Source: Lumbricus rubellus
Taxonomy: Eukaryota > Annelida > Clitellata > Crassiclitellata > Lumbricidae
Direction: 5' to 3'
Length of the DNA stretch: 64,000 nt
Assembly (NCBI GenBank): GCA_945859605.1
Contig: OX243811.1
Coordinates: 66,192,395-66,256,394, forward strand
Below the pieces are notes generated by a model, which searched no databases, was not told the origin of the DNA, and was given only the letters and a program-made list of their open reading frames with translations. Numbering within the stretch: position 1 is the stretch's first letter; every line of letters starts with the position of its first letter. The translations under genes were made by a program, and so were the position numbers. This document shows positions 41,746-54,650 of the stretch, in pieces.

Positions 41746-43035
41746 GAAAGCTCAGCAGTAGGACCAGGACTTTATTAACGTGCAGTTGTACACAAAATGT
41801 GCCGTTCTAAATGGATTTGTGCAGTTGTGGAAGCACTTTTGTGCAGTTAAAACTAGCAAAAAATTGTCATTGTCTTCCAATTGAAAGTAATTTACCCTGG
41901 AGGATGGGAAGGAAAAGAAAGGTTTGTTCAGTTCTAGAAATTCGTTAAAAACAGCCCTGCAGGCACGCATATCCGGTCCAATGTCAATATCTCGTCGGTG
42001 TACAACATTCAAATAGCGCTACTGAACATTGGAAAAGCATCTTTGCTAAATAGTTATCAAGTCTTGGGATTGCGTTACTGTCAGAACAAGTCACATACTT
42101 TTATAGAAATCGTCATTGTTATTATCCTACCTATTCCCATGAAGCGGCGCTATATAAGTTTGCAATGACTACATGTAGGTCTATGCAATGTATGTACGTT
42201 CATGTGCACACGCAGATGCGCATGCAAACATATATGATGCATGTACATTATGTTAATATGGAGGCACACTAATCTACTATAGGGTGTTCGCGTATACGTT
42301 CTACAGAATGGAACAGAGACATATATGTATGTAGTCTATGTATGTGTGTTGGGTGATATATGACAATATTGCGTCAGGTGCATGGCGCTATATAAATTCA
42401 CTGGTTTCTGTTTTCTGCTGGTCATTGCTATTCCGCCCAGTCGCCCATTATCGCTCATTTCGTCAGATGCCCCAGAGACAGGCACGATCAGCAAAACAGC
42501 TCAGGCAGTCCATACATACATATATAAATATATAAATATATACATACATAGGCTATACTGTATAAAAATAAGCTTATATATGTATGTATGTACATGTATT
42601 CATATAAGTATATTGTTTCTATATATTCATTCATTGGCATTCATATGCATTCAACGTTCATACACTACACGTGCATCTGTATGCATATGTATGTATATTA
42701 TATGCATGTTTACGTGCTTGTTGTACGCGATACTGTATCAATAGGCTATGTCTATATCAGCCAGGCTCTCATACGCTATCTCTATCAAGACCAGACACAA
42801 CGTGTGTAGAAAACGTTTTGACCTGGCAGTGGCCTGATTTGTGGAGCTTCATTGATTGGCGTTTTGTGCGTATTGTGCACCTGCGCTATATAAAGCAAAT
42901 GCTTAACATAACTTACAAGTTATAGTGTGGTTCAGAAGTAAATTGTCTGGTGCTGTGCGTGACGACTGTCGCCTGCTGCAGACGTTTTTTGTCTAGTTAA
43001 GTGAAGAGACTGCATGTGCATTGCTCTTTGACATT
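41746..43035. other. Gene-poor stretch with short repeat tails
   Basis: GGCGCTATATAAgttt-like LINE/SINE tail scraps lie near 42140, 42385 and 42885, plus ATGTATG/CATACAT simple repeats. No gene supported. Confidence 0.5.
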
Positions 43036-43137
43036 CAATGTCGTCATCCTCCGATAAATTAACACTCACTTCCTTCGCTTTAGATTTCCGCCGGTGCATG
43101 CGCATTTTTTCTTTTCTGCCAAGGATTAACTCTCCGC

Positions 43138-43315
43138 CAGTCTGTTTGTCTGTCTGTCTGTTTGTCTGTCTATCTGTCTGTCTGTCTGTCTATCTGACAC
43201 TACACGTGCATCTGTTTGTCTGTCTGTCTGTCTGTATGTATGTCTGTCTGTCTGTTTGTTTGTTTGTTTGTCTGTTTGTTTTTCTGTCTGTCTGTCTGTC
43301 TGTTTGTCTGATCAC
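43138..43315. repeat. (TGTC/TGTT)n microsatellite
   Basis: TCTG repeats with TGTT variants; the Val/Cys/Leu/Ser ORF through it is an artefact. Confidence 0.95.
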
Positions 43316-43496
43316 GCTAATGATGTCTACAGATCGTGTTCCTACGACTTACGCAAACTACTCTGACATCTTTCCTCCGCAAATAATCGAGGCCTCAAAC
43401 AATCCTTAGTTGTTTCTACCAACCTACTTGGCATTGCTAAACCCATCCTTATTTTCTGTTATATTGCACAATACAATAATGACCAATTGACCAATG

Positions 43497-43690
43497 ACCA
43501 TTCATAAAGCGCTTCCATTAGTGAAAGTCTTTCAGAAGCGCATTTTAGTCCGACAAACCTTCACTGGCTCCCCATTCGCCAATGCATCCAATTCGAGATC
43601 CCTCATGCCAAACTTTTTTGATGGCTCTGCTCCCCATGCAGTAGCCTATCTCTTGGGGCATTGCATTCCAGTCTCTATAATTAATCCGCC
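43497..43690. pseudogene. Two LINE fragments in opposite orientation
   Basis: 43497-43545 is a minus-strand tail (AAAGCGCTTCC...TTTCAGAAGCGCA). 43555-43690 plus reads LHWLPIRQCIQFE and, after a shift, FFDGSAPHAVAYL, corresponding to the LINE HWLPIxxRI and LNGxAPxYL motifs. Confidence 0.65.
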
Positions 43691-43929
43691 CGGTCAATCC
43701 TTCGCTCGGCCTTCAGTCCTCGGCCACTGCCCACATACATGGCCGACATTTGTACTCTCTCCTGTATGGTCTAGTCTAACTGGAATCGACATCAGAAGTC
43801 CCTTAGGGTTGATGTCACTATGGTAGACGTCAGTACTCAGTAGTGAGACGAGTACAGATGCTGGTGCAGTCACGTGGTCTACGCTGGTTCCTCTTCTTTA
43901 AATAGCCAGTTACTGTAGGCTGATACCCG

Positions 43930-44096
43930 GACTTCTGAAGTGACGTCATACTTATACTGGTTCCACTGGACTTGGGATCAGCGTAGGGCAATTCCGTTGA
44001 TCTAGAGAAGCAGTCTAAGTATTGCATCAGAGATCCAGCGAAGGGCGCTTCCGCTGTGCCGTGGAACCAGTCTAAGTATGACGTAACTTCCGAGGA
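43930..44096. repeat. Inverted repeat with about 32-bp arms
   Basis: GACGTCATACTTATACTGG (left) is mirrored by CCAGTCTAAGTATGACGT (right), about 95 bp apart. No target duplication identified. Confidence 0.7.
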
Positions 44097-44812
44097 ACAC
44101 TGTCCTCCTTCCTCCGACCAGCTTATATTAGTAACGCGTAAAGACCTAGACAGCTCTTCTTACCAGTCAAGATACTGCCTCGCGTCCCGAGTCCTTCTAA
44201 CTTTGAGTGGCTCTATTAAAAATGTTCGATTACGATCATGTGTAAAAGTTTCTTGCAGCAGTAATGTTGCTATAATAAATATTATTGCTATCACCATGCA
44301 GATATCGTTATCGAATTAATTCCCAATGTATTACTGAAACTACACATTTTAAATATAAATTTATTAAATTATATTATATTCTTATGAATGCGGACGCAGT
44401 GCCTAACATCAGACAGATACAATGTCATGTGCTAATTTGTGCTTGGATGCGCTACAGCTATGCGCATAATTTATAATATAGTCTATAGGCTAGTCTATAT
44501 GCAATATGCATCTACGATCCAAGTGCAATTATATAGGCCTATAATATATTATATATAAATATATATTTCTATGTATTTTATATATATATATATATATTAA
44601 GTTCGCGTTTGTCTATGTATATAAGACACGAGCGAGGAGAGCGCGCGAGCGAAAGGGCGAGGAGGAGCGTAGGCGAAATTTGCAATCGGAAACGGTTATC
44701 GACAAACAAAACTCGGCAATATCGAGATTGACAGGAAGTGACTTTGGCGGTCATTCCCAGATGCGCATGTCCGCGCCGATCGACCTGTCCGCTGAGAGGT
44801 TGATCCCTCGAG

Positions 44813-44880
44813 GGGTGGGGGTGGGGGTGGGGTGGGGGTGGGAGTGGGAGTGGGGGTGGGGGTGGGGTGGGTGGGGGGGG
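44813..44880 (+). repeat. G-rich tract with quadruplex potential
   Basis: About 68 bp of GGGGGTGGGGTGG-type sequence with many runs of four or more G, on the plus strand. Confidence 0.9.
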
Positions 44881-44968
44881 TCATTGGAACACGACCCGGC
44901 GATGAAAACTGTCGGGCCACTTTTAATAAGTCAGTAAGTAGGCAGCCTTTATTTGCGTATACGAGACA

Positions 44969-45045
44969 ATACAAATGGTATGGGATAATATCCCATACCA
45001 TTTGTATAATATAAATGATATTAAATGATATATTATATCATTTAA
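44969..45045. repeat. Two adjacent perfect palindromes
   Basis: 18-bp arms around AAT (ATACAAATGGTATGGGAT and complement, 44969-45007), followed within 15 bp by TTAAATGATATA/TATATCATTTAA. Strong cruciform potential. Confidence 0.9.
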
Positions 45046-45124
45046 TGGTCAATGATAACGATCACTAGCAAATTGGCCGCCTTATTTATTTTATTTATTT
45101 CTCAATTATTTCTTTATTTCTCAC

Positions 45125-45240
45125 ATTTGCTATATATAATAGGACGCCTTCAAGCTCTCTACTCAGAGGCGCTCCCGACTACAGCGCAGACACTGCATCG
45201 GAGTTTCACGTCGAGTGATGGACTTGCTCAGGGTCTCATG
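45125..45240 (-). mobile_element. 5'-truncated tRNA-SINE copy
   Basis: The minus strand matches the body and tail of the SINE at 57099-57330: GAAACTCCGATGCAGTGTC, GGGAGCGCCTCTGAGTAGAG and AGCTTGAAGG. The tRNA-like head is missing. Confidence 0.88.
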
Positions 45241-45307
45241 ATAAGGTTCTGCACAAACAACCGGGAACAAAGTTGGTTCATCGTTTTATTTTTAAGGCTT
45301 AGATCCA

Positions 45308-45998
45308 CATGACATATTACATATTACAAATTACATATTACATATTACACATTACACATGACATACTATTATTACACATTACATATTTCATATTACAAAT
45401 TACATATTACATATTACACATTACACATGACATACTATTATTACACATTACAGATTACATATTACAAATTACATATTACATATTACATAATACACATGAC
45501 ATACTATTATTACACATTACATTTTTCATAATACAAATTACATATTACACATTACACATGACATACTATTATTACACATTACATATTACATATTATAAAT
45601 TACACATTACATATTACACATTACACATGACATACTAGTATTACACATGACATATTACATATTACAAATTACATATTACAAATTGCATATTACATATTAC
45701 ACACTACACATGACATAATATTATTACACATTACATATTGCACATTACATAATTTTTTATTATATATTACAAATTACACATTTCATTTATATATTACACA
45801 TTACACATTTCATTTATATATTACACATTACACATTACATATTACATATTACAAATTACATATTACAAATTACACATTTCATTTATATATTACACACTAC
45901 ACATGACATAATATTATTACACATTACATATTGCACATTACATATTACATATTACAAATTACACATTTCATTTATACATTACACATTACACATGACAT
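45308..45998. repeat. ACATATTACA minisatellite with longer units
   Basis: Short ACATATTAC/ACAAATTAC units organised into longer blocks marked by CATGACATACTATTATTACAC. Confidence 0.95.
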
Positions 45999-45999
45999 G

Positions 46000-47305
46000 T
46001 GGTCTTTGCCATCATCGTTATGATCGTGATTGAGATCTTGCTTAAAGAAAACATTACAGATTTATGTTTTCGTATAGGCTACAATCATGTAGGCCTATAG
46101 AACCGCGATATACCGTATAGTAAGCTTGGCTTAGATATAGCACTTGACTTATGCAGCACTTCACAGGCGCGTAGCATTCGGCTTTCGTAGTATAATTATT
46201 ACTTTCTCAGCAACATTCTGTTTGTAAATGGTGTACCGTTGCAACATATTTAATAAACTTTTTAGAAGTAAACGACAGTTGAAGTTGTGAAACGTTGTTA
46301 TGGAAGTCGGTAGCAGGCAGACAGGCATCAATGCAAGATGGTATTTTTGTTGGTCGATGTAACTATAGCATTGATAGCAATGTATTAACTGAGTCGCGTG
46401 CATTTGCAGCTGCACGATGCTATAGACAGTGAAACGAATGGTCGAGCACCAAGCAAGACAACCCGATGACACAGATGTAAATTATTTAAGAAGTCAGAGC
46501 GAACATTACAGCAGAAAGTCTCCAGTGCAAGAGTTATCGACTCGTCGAATGACTTTAGTCACAGCACTGACTCAGTGGACACTGTCACGGCTCATTAATT
46601 ATCAGAGGAAGCCAGGGAAAACGGACTATTAGCCGTTCAAGTTGAATTTATAATGGTTCCAACACAGACAAGTCTTCTGAAACACTTAAAACCCTTGTTG
46701 TGTTATGTAGCCTTGACTAATTGTAAAATTGCATACTGTGAGACCTCCGTGTAAATATAATTATTATCGGCAGCTATTTACTTCTTTAACTGAAGTCATA
46801 GGCTCATATTATCTAATAAATGCAATTTATATGGCGCCGTATCGCGGTTATGCCGTTACAAGGACGCGCCTGACAAAGCAGCTAACATGCGGTAGTAGCC
46901 CTAGCGAACAAGTGTGATTTTAGTATGGCTTTAAAAGAGTCCACTGAGCCAGCCGATCGAACAGCAGCATCGAGGACCAGCGGCCGAGAATGGACGATCG
47001 CCGAAGCGCGTTCTCATCCTCCGCACACGCAAATAGGTCCTCTCATATCTATAATGATCGGAGCCGAAAACGGCCGCGGAGGAATGAGTCTCTGTGCAGA
47101 AATCGCGCAGATGCTCGGGCGCAGCTCATGCACCATGCGAACTAAGAACGAATATTAATAGGCAGAGCTTGAACTCGTCCGGAATGGAACAGAGAGGATA
47201 TCGCGGAGGAGCTTTTTTTATATAGCCTACTTGACAAACGATCAGGATTTGAGGATTTTGCAAATAGTCAAATAGTCTGTCACTCAAACTTGAACTATGG
47301 ATGTC
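46000..47305. other. Mostly non-repetitive stretch without an assignable gene
   Basis: A GC-rich patch at 46840-47150 holds a 77-codon ORF (46925-47158, MALKESTEPADRTAASRTSG...) with no recognised motif and no splice support. It may be regulatory or an exon; not called. Confidence 0.3.
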
Positions 47306-47306
47306 T

Positions 47307-50300
47307 CAAGTGCTTAAGGTATAGAATAAGAAGTGCTGAAGGTCTAGAATAAGAAGTGCTGAAGGTCTAGAATAAGAAGTGCTCAAGGTCTAGCATAAGA
47401 AGTGCTGAAGGTCTAGCATAAGAAGTGCTAAAGGTCTAGCATAAGAAGTGCTCAAGGTCTAGCATAAGAAGTGCTGAAGGTCTAGCATAAGAAGTGCTAA
47501 AGGTCTAGCATAAGAAGTGCTAAAGGTCTAGCATAAGAAGTGCTGAAGGTCTAGCATAAGAAGTGCTGAAGGTCTAGAATAAGAAGTGCTGAAGGTCTAG
47601 AATAAGAAGTGCTCAAGGTCTAGAATAAGAAGTGCTGAAGATCTAGAATAAGAAGTGCTCAAGGTCTAGCATAAGAAGTGCTAAAGGTCTAGCATAAGAA
47701 GTGCTAAAGGTCTAGCATAAGAAGTGCTAAAGGTCTAGCATAAGAAGTGCTAAAGGTCTAGCATAAGAAGTGCTCAAAGTCTAGCATAAGAAGTGCTGAA
47801 GGTCTAGCATAAGAAGTGCTAAAGGTCTAGCATAAGAAGTGCTGAAGGTCTAGCATAAGAAGTGCTAAAGGTCTAGCATAAGAAGTGCTAAAGGTCTAGC
47901 ATAAGAAGTGCTAAAGGTCTAGCATAAGAAGTGCTCAAAGTCTAGCATAAGAAGTGCTAAAGGTCTAGCATAAGAAGTGCTGAAGGTCTAGCATAAGAAG
48001 TGCTGAAGGTCTAGCATAAGAAGTGCTAAAGGTCTAGCATAAGAAGTGCTGAAGGTCTAGAATAAGAAGTGCTGAAGGTCTAGCATAAGAAGTGCTAAAG
48101 GTCTAGCATAAGAAGTGCTGAAGGTCTAGAATAAGAAGTGCTGAAGGTCTAGCATAAAAAGTGCTAAAGGTCTAGCATAAGAAGTGCTGAAGGTCTAGCA
48201 TAAGAAGTGCTGAAGGTCTAGCATAAGAAGTGCTTAAGGTCTAGCATAAGAAGTGCTGAAGGTCTAGAATAAGAAGTGCTCAAGGTCTAGCATAAGAAGT
48301 GCTAAAGGTCTAGCATAAGAAGTGCTGAAGGTCTAGAATAAGAAGTGCTGAAGGTCTAGAATAAGAAGTGCTGAAGGTCTAGAATAAGAAGTGCTGAAGG
48401 TCTAGAATAAGAAGTGCTCAAGGTCTAGAATAAGAAGTGCTGAAGGTCTAGAATAAGAAGTGCTCAAGGTCTAGCATAAGAAGTGCTAAAGGTCTAGCAT
48501 AAGAAGTGCTAAAGGTCTAGCATAAGAAGTGCTAAAGGTCTAGCATAAGAAGTGCTAAAGGTCTAGCATAAGAAGTGCTCAAAGTCTAGCATAAGAAGTG
48601 CTGAAGGTCTAGCATAAGAAGTGCTGAAGGTCTAGCATAAGAAGTGCTAAAGGTCTAGCATAAGAAGTGCTAAAGATCTAGCATAAGAAGTGCTGAAGGT
48701 ATAGAATAAGAAGTGCTGAAGGTCTAGCATAAGAAGTGCTAAAGGTCTAGCATAAGAAGTGCTGAAGGTCTAGAATAAGAAGTGCTGAAGGTCTAGCATA
48801 AGAAGTGCTAAAGTTCTAGCATAAGAAGTGCTGAAGGTCTAGCATAAGAAGTGCTAAAGGTATAGCATAAGAAGTGCTGAAGGTCTAGAATAAGAAGTGC
48901 TGAAGGTCTAGCATAAGAAGTGCTCAAGGTCTAGCATAAGAAGTGCTGAAGGTCTAGCATAAGAAGTGCTGAAGGTCTAGCATAAGAAGTGCTAAAGGTC
49001 TAGCATAAGAAGTGCTGAAGGTCTAGAATAAGAAGTGCTCAAGGTCTAGCATAAGAAGTGCTAAAGGTCTAGCATAAGAAGTGCTGAAGGTCTAGAATAA
49101 GAAGTGCTGGAGGTCTAGAATAAGAAGTGCTGAAGGTCTAGAATAAGAAGTGCTGAAGGTCTAGAATAAGAAGTGCTCAAGGTCTAGAATAAGAAGTGCT
49201 GAAGGTCTAGAATAAGAAGTGCTCAAGGTCTAGCATAAGAAGTGCTAAAGGTCTAGCATAAGAAGTGCTGAAGGTCTAGCATAAGAAATGCTAAAGGTCT
49301 AGCATAAGAAGTGCTAAAGGTCTAGCATAAGAAGTGCTCAAAGTCTAGCATAAGAAGTGCTGAAGGTCTAGCATAAGAAGTGCTGAAGGTCTAGCATAAG
49401 AAGTGCTAAAGGTCTAGCATAAGAAGTGCTGAAGGTATAGAATAAGAAGTGCTGAAGGTCTAGCATAAGAAGTGCTAAAGGTCTAGCATAAGAAGTGCTG
49501 AAGGTCTAGAATAAGAAGTGCTGAAGGTCTAGCATAAGAAGTGCTAAAGGTCTAGCATAAGAAGTGCTGAAGGTCTAGAATAAGAAGTGCTGAAGGTCTA
49601 GCATAAGAAGTGCTAAAGGTCTAGCATAAGAAGTGCTGAAGGTGTAGCATAAGAAGTGCTGAAGGTCTAGCATAAGAAGTGCTAAAGGTCTAGCATAAGA
49701 AGTGCTGAAGGTCTAGAATAAGAAGTGCTGAAGGTCTAGCATAAGAAGTGCTAAAGGTCTAGCATAAGAAGTGCTGAAGGTCTAGAATAAGAAGTGCTGA
49801 AGGTCTAGAATAAGAAGTGCTGAAGGTCTAGCATAAGAAGTGCTAAAGGTCTAGCATAAGAAGTGCTGAAGATCTAGCATAAGAAGTGCTGAAGGTCTAG
49901 AATAAGAAATGCTGAAGGTCTAGCATAAGAAGTGCTGAAGGTCTAGCATAAGAAGTGCTAAAGGTCTAGCATAAAAAGTGCTAAAGGTCTAGCATAAGAA
50001 GTGCTAAAGGTCTAGCATAAGAAGTGCTGAAGGTCTAGAATAAAAAGTGCTGAAGGTCTAGAATAAGAAGTGCTCAAGGTCTAGCATAAGAAGTGCTAAA
50101 GGTCTAGCATAAGAAGTGCTGAAGGTCTAGCATAAGAAGTGCTGAAGGTCTAGCATAAGAACTGCTGAAGGTCTAGCATAAGAAGTGCTGAAGGTCTAGA
50201 ATAAGAAGTGCTGAAGGTCTAGCATAAGAAGTGCTGAAGGTCTAGAATAAGAAGTGCTGAAGGTCTAGAATAAGAAGTGCTCAAGGTCTAGAATAAGAAG

Positions 50301-51152
50301 TGCTCAAGGTCTAGCATAAGAAGTGCTGAAGGTCTAGCATAAGAAGTGCTAAAGGTCTAGCATAAGAAGTGCTAAAGGTCTAGCATAAGAAGTGCTGAAG
50401 GTCTAGAATAAGAAGTGCTGAAGGTCTAGAGTAAGAAGTGCTCAAGGTCTAGCATAAGAAGTGCTAAAGGTCTAGCATCAAAAGTGCTAAAGGTCTAGAA
50501 TAAGAAGTGCTGAAGGTCTAGCATAAGAAGTGCTGAAGGTCTAGCATAAGAAGTGCTGAAGGTCTAGAATAAGAAGTGCTGAAGGTCTAGAATAAGAAGT
50601 GCTGAAGGTCTAGCATAAGAAGTGCTGAAGGTCTAGCATAAGAAGTGCTGAAGGTCTAGAATAAGAAGTGCTGAAGGTCTAGAATAAGAAGTGCTGAAGG
50701 TCTAGCATAAGAAGTGCTGAAGGTCTAGAATAAGAAGTGCTAAAGGTCTAGCATAAGAAGTGCTGAAGGTCTAGCATAAGAAGTGCTGAAGGTCTAGAAT
50801 AAGAAGTGCTGAAGGTCTAGCATAACAAGTGCTGAAGGTCTAGAATAAGAAGTGCTGAAGGTCTAGCATAAGAAGTGCTAAAGGTCTAGCATAAGAAGTG
50901 CTGAAGGTCTAGAATAAGAAGTGCTGAAGGTCTAGCATAAGAAGTGCTAAAGGTCTAGCATAAGAAGTTGCTGAAGGTCTAGCATAAGAAGTGCTGAAGG
51001 TCTAGAATAAGAAGTGCTGAAGGTCTAGCATAAGAAGTGCTAAAGGTCTAGCATAAGAAGTGCTGAAGGTCTAGCATAAGAAGTGCTAAAGGTCTAGCAT
51101 AAGAAGTGCTAAAGGTCTAGCATAAGAAGTGCTCAAAGTCTAGCATAAGAAG
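47307..51152. repeat. 23-bp satellite array, about 165 units
   Basis: Unit GAAGGTCTAGCATAAGAAGT+GCT. Length is almost perfectly kept over 3.85 kb; one inserted T near 50969 is the only indel I noticed. Variation is concentrated at two sites: the base before AAGG (G, A or C) and TAG[C/A]ATA. A rarer variant CTCAAAGTCTAG marks multi-unit duplications. Flanks are unrelated. Confidence 0.97.
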
Positions 51153-51609
51153 TGCCTGCATGGATGCCTCTCAGCTTTCCAGGCTGTGCTGTCCTAATAA
51201 GTGGAAGAATTATACGTTCAGATTTACAAATAGGTGACGTACATTTACAGTCTGTACATGTATCATGCTCTGGATGTCTCTTTGCATTATTGCCTCCTCT
51301 TGGCTGAACTTCGTATCAATACTACTCTTGTTTTAAATAGATCTTAATGTCTTTCCTCATTGTCTCTGCATTATTTATTATGCTGCCTGATTGCAGCGAA
51401 ATAATCTCCATAAAATAAACCCAATAGGATATGCATAAAAATTATAGCCTACGACAGCAATTTAATATAATAGTGCACACACAACTCACATCGCAAACTA
51501 TAGTGACACCTAGCGCCAGTCCTTGCAGCTGTTCTCCGAGTCTAGATGTAATGCAGCACAGCACTCTTACGACATTGACCAATATAAATTATATATAATA
51601 GTTATATGT

Positions 51610-51645
<36 letters not shown>

Positions 51646-51885
51646 CACACATAATTGTATATAGTTATTATATAAATATATAATTATATATATATGAATG
51701 CGATTTATTAGAATCTTATTCACCTGCGCGTCCTTCTTTTCGTCGCTGAAAGGTTGACCACTCGTTGAACTTCCGCTAAGACAGCAGCTGCAGAAACTGA
51801 CAAAAGGTGTCGCCAGTGTTTAACTCGCAATGAATAATAATTGTGGACGCGGTTTTTGTCACCTACTGTAACACTACAGTGACCG

Positions 51886-52101
51886 GATGCCGTTTTTCTT
51901 TATCAGAAGCACCGCTGATGTTTGCGGGCTTTTCCTAGCTGCGTTTTTGACATTGTCTTCCGGAGACAATGCTTCTAAAAGACACAGGAAAAGGACGCGT
52001 CTAGGTGACTGGAACCCGAGACAGACAATCATGCAAACAGATTCAAACGGAAGACAGAGGTTTGGAGGCAAACAGTCTAACGTTGAGAAACTAAAGAAAT
52101 A
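51886..52101 (+). CDS. Candidate small secreted peptide or first exon
   Basis: 71 codons. Residues 1-29 look like a signal peptide (FFFIRSTADVCGLFLAAFLT, LSSGDNA), followed by a strongly basic cluster SKRHRKR that could be a proprotein cleavage site, then a polar region. An acceptor-like CACTACAG precedes the ATG by seven bases. Possible internal donors (CTAG|GTGACT, AGAG|GTTTGG) mean it could instead be the first part of a longer gene. No family recognised. Confidence 0.35.
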
Positions 52102-52206
52102 GAGAATAAGAAATTTCTTAATTATATTTGTACAATATGATGGCATAACCAGACAAATAGACACATATAATTATGGGCGGAAATACATAAACACATATTT
52201 AATACT

Positions 52207-52713
52207 TGTCTACATACATACATACATACATACATACATACATACATACATACATACATACATACATACATACATACATACATACATACATACATACATA
52301 CATACATACATACATACATACATACATACATACATACATACATACATACATACATACATACATACATACATACATACATACATACATACATACATACATA
52401 CATACATACATACATACATACATACATACATACATACATACATACATACATACATACATACATACATACATACATACATACATACATACATACATACATA
52501 CATACATACATACATACATACATACATACATACATACATACATACATACATACATACATACATACATACATACATACATGTACATACATACATACATACA
52601 TACATACATACATACATACATACATACATACATACATACATACATACATACATACATACATACATACATACATACATACATACATACATACATACATACA
52701 TACATACATGCAT
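52207..52713. repeat. (CATA)n microsatellite, about 500 bp
   Basis: Near-perfect CATA array with one GTACAT interruption near 52580. All long ORFs across it are artefacts. Confidence 0.98.
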
Positions 52714-52975
52714 ACATATTACATTATGTAGACAGATAGAAAGACTGGTATGTAGACCTGCAGATAGACACTCATTCAGACAGTCGGAAGGACACACGGA
52801 CAGACAAATAGACGGATAGACAGATCTCGAGGCGAGAGACATACAGAAAGATATGCAGACATCGGCACACAGACAAGCAGAGACATACGTTGGGCATCGG
52901 TGGTAAGACAGAAAAGAAGCAGGATGTGATAAGACAGATAGACATGCGTGTACACGTAGGCTACAGATGCGCAAA

Positions 52976-53003
52976 GACAAAGAGACAAAGAGACAAAGAG
53001 AGA

Positions 53004-53059
<56 letters not shown>

Positions 53060-53090
53060 GACGGACAGAAGGACAGAAGGACAGAGAGAG
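52976..53090. repeat. GA-rich microsatellite
   Basis: GACAAA and GAGA units. Confidence 0.92.
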
Positions 53091-53534
53091 CAATGTGTCT
53101 GGAATTAAACAAGTTTCACGATGCGACCGGAAGATATTGGAACAACGGGGCATCATAAGAATGGCATCGACACATACATGTACATATACATATATTATAT
53201 ATATATATATGATATGCAATTGTATAATGTATACCCATTTACATGCAGGTCATAAAAATATAAGTGCTCATATTATGTACAATTGTATAATGTATATACA
53301 TATATATATCTATATATATCTATGTATGATTATATAAATCTATATCCATAGGTAATGTATACAATATACATTATATATATACCATTAATTGCACATAGCG
53401 TTTCAACTTATCCATTCGCATGGCGTTTGTCGGCTGCAGACTGGATCTCAGCAGACGCTCTGCATGGACAAGCACTTCCGGTCAGCTGCTGCTGCTGCTG
53501 CTATCCCAACTTCCGGCTGAACTGAAAGCTTTTC

Positions 53535-53536
<2 letters not shown>

Positions 53537-53576
<40 letters not shown>

Positions 53577-53584
53577 GCCCTCTA

Positions 53585-53630
<46 letters not shown>

Positions 53631-53632
53631 GT
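53537..53632. repeat. (TC)n and (TGTC)n microsatellites
   Basis: TC dinucleotides to about 53575, then TCTG tetranucleotides. Confidence 0.95.
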
Positions 53633-53866
53633 CTGTCTTTCGTTCTCTCATTGTCCCTCCTTCCCGCTCTGTATTTCTTCTCTACCCTTCTCTCTCCTCC
53701 TCCTCCCGCTTGCTTTGTATCGCTCCATCTCCAACCCTCCTCTCCATCTCACCGACGTATCAATCTCCCTATATTCCAGAACATGGAATGAAATCCCTGG
53801 GGAGAGTCGCGGGTCATTTATTGGGGTCCATTTCCGTTCAACTAATGCATGTATACCTTCGCTATT

Positions 53867-53867
53867 C

Positions 53868-53923
<56 letters not shown>
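53867..53923. repeat. (AT)n microsatellite
   Basis: About 27 TA/AT units. Confidence 0.96.
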
Positions 53924-53925
<2 letters not shown>

Positions 53926-54239
53926 CTGCAGGTCCACCGTCTAATGTTCGCTGGATCTGTGTGGCAACCAACACATCGCATCAATTATTATTTAAAAACT
54001 GTCCCACATACAACTCACCATCCATAATAATAATATAGACTCCGCAGATGTGCTTCACAATGCAACAAAAACGATGCAATACGTAAAATTGCATTTATAA
54101 CACAATGCTGTACATTACACTAGGCTACTTCACATTATATTGAAGTACACTACATTCATTACATTATAATTATATTGCATTTCATCGCATCATATTTTCA
54201 CAATTTTATATCTTCATGCTTGAACAACTTTATTTGTCG

Positions 54240-54650
54240 TCTCTAACAACTGAGCGCAATAAATTCAAAGTCTTCATCTTGCACTGGTCTTCAATGCACA
54301 ACGGGATCTATAGCCTCAACATTTAATATCTATAACTGAAGCAATACTACGACCTCTTTCAGCTGCCTCGCACCATCCCCTTTGCTCTTCAAACAGACTT
54401 GAAATTGAGGTTCCTCATAATAGAAGTAGAATAGCTGCTCTGGCTCAGTTCCGGTCCTTTGTCTCAGTTGGTCCTTCTCTTTGGAATACGTTGTCTGAGC
54501 TTGTCTCCATCTACTAGATCGAAAATTCTAGCTAGTAATTCCTCTTTCTCATTAATGTTCCCCCTCTAGACCTATTTCTTTTCTCTGGCCTTGCGCACTC
54601 GGAGCGCCTCTGAACGCTTCACCCGGTTAAAGACGCTTTATAAGTGTTTT
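54240..54650 (+). pseudogene. LINE 3' region remnant
   Basis: The plus strand reads LHWSSMHNGIYSL, VPHNRSRIAALAQFRSFVSV and GPSLWNTLSELVS, interrupted by stops, then the tail CGGAGCGCCTCTGAACGCTT...GACGCTTTATAAGTG. It is another copy of the C-terminal LINE region. Confidence 0.82.

Noticed and set aside
47307..51152. Possible CRISPR-like array because of regular 23-bp periodicity.
   Set aside because: There are no unique spacers between repeats; units are head-to-tail copies with point variants in animal DNA, so it is satellite DNA.
52122..53112. ORFs up to 300 codons rich in Met/Tyr/Val/Cys.
   Set aside because: Same cause: the (CATA)n array and adjacent GA/CA-rich repeats.
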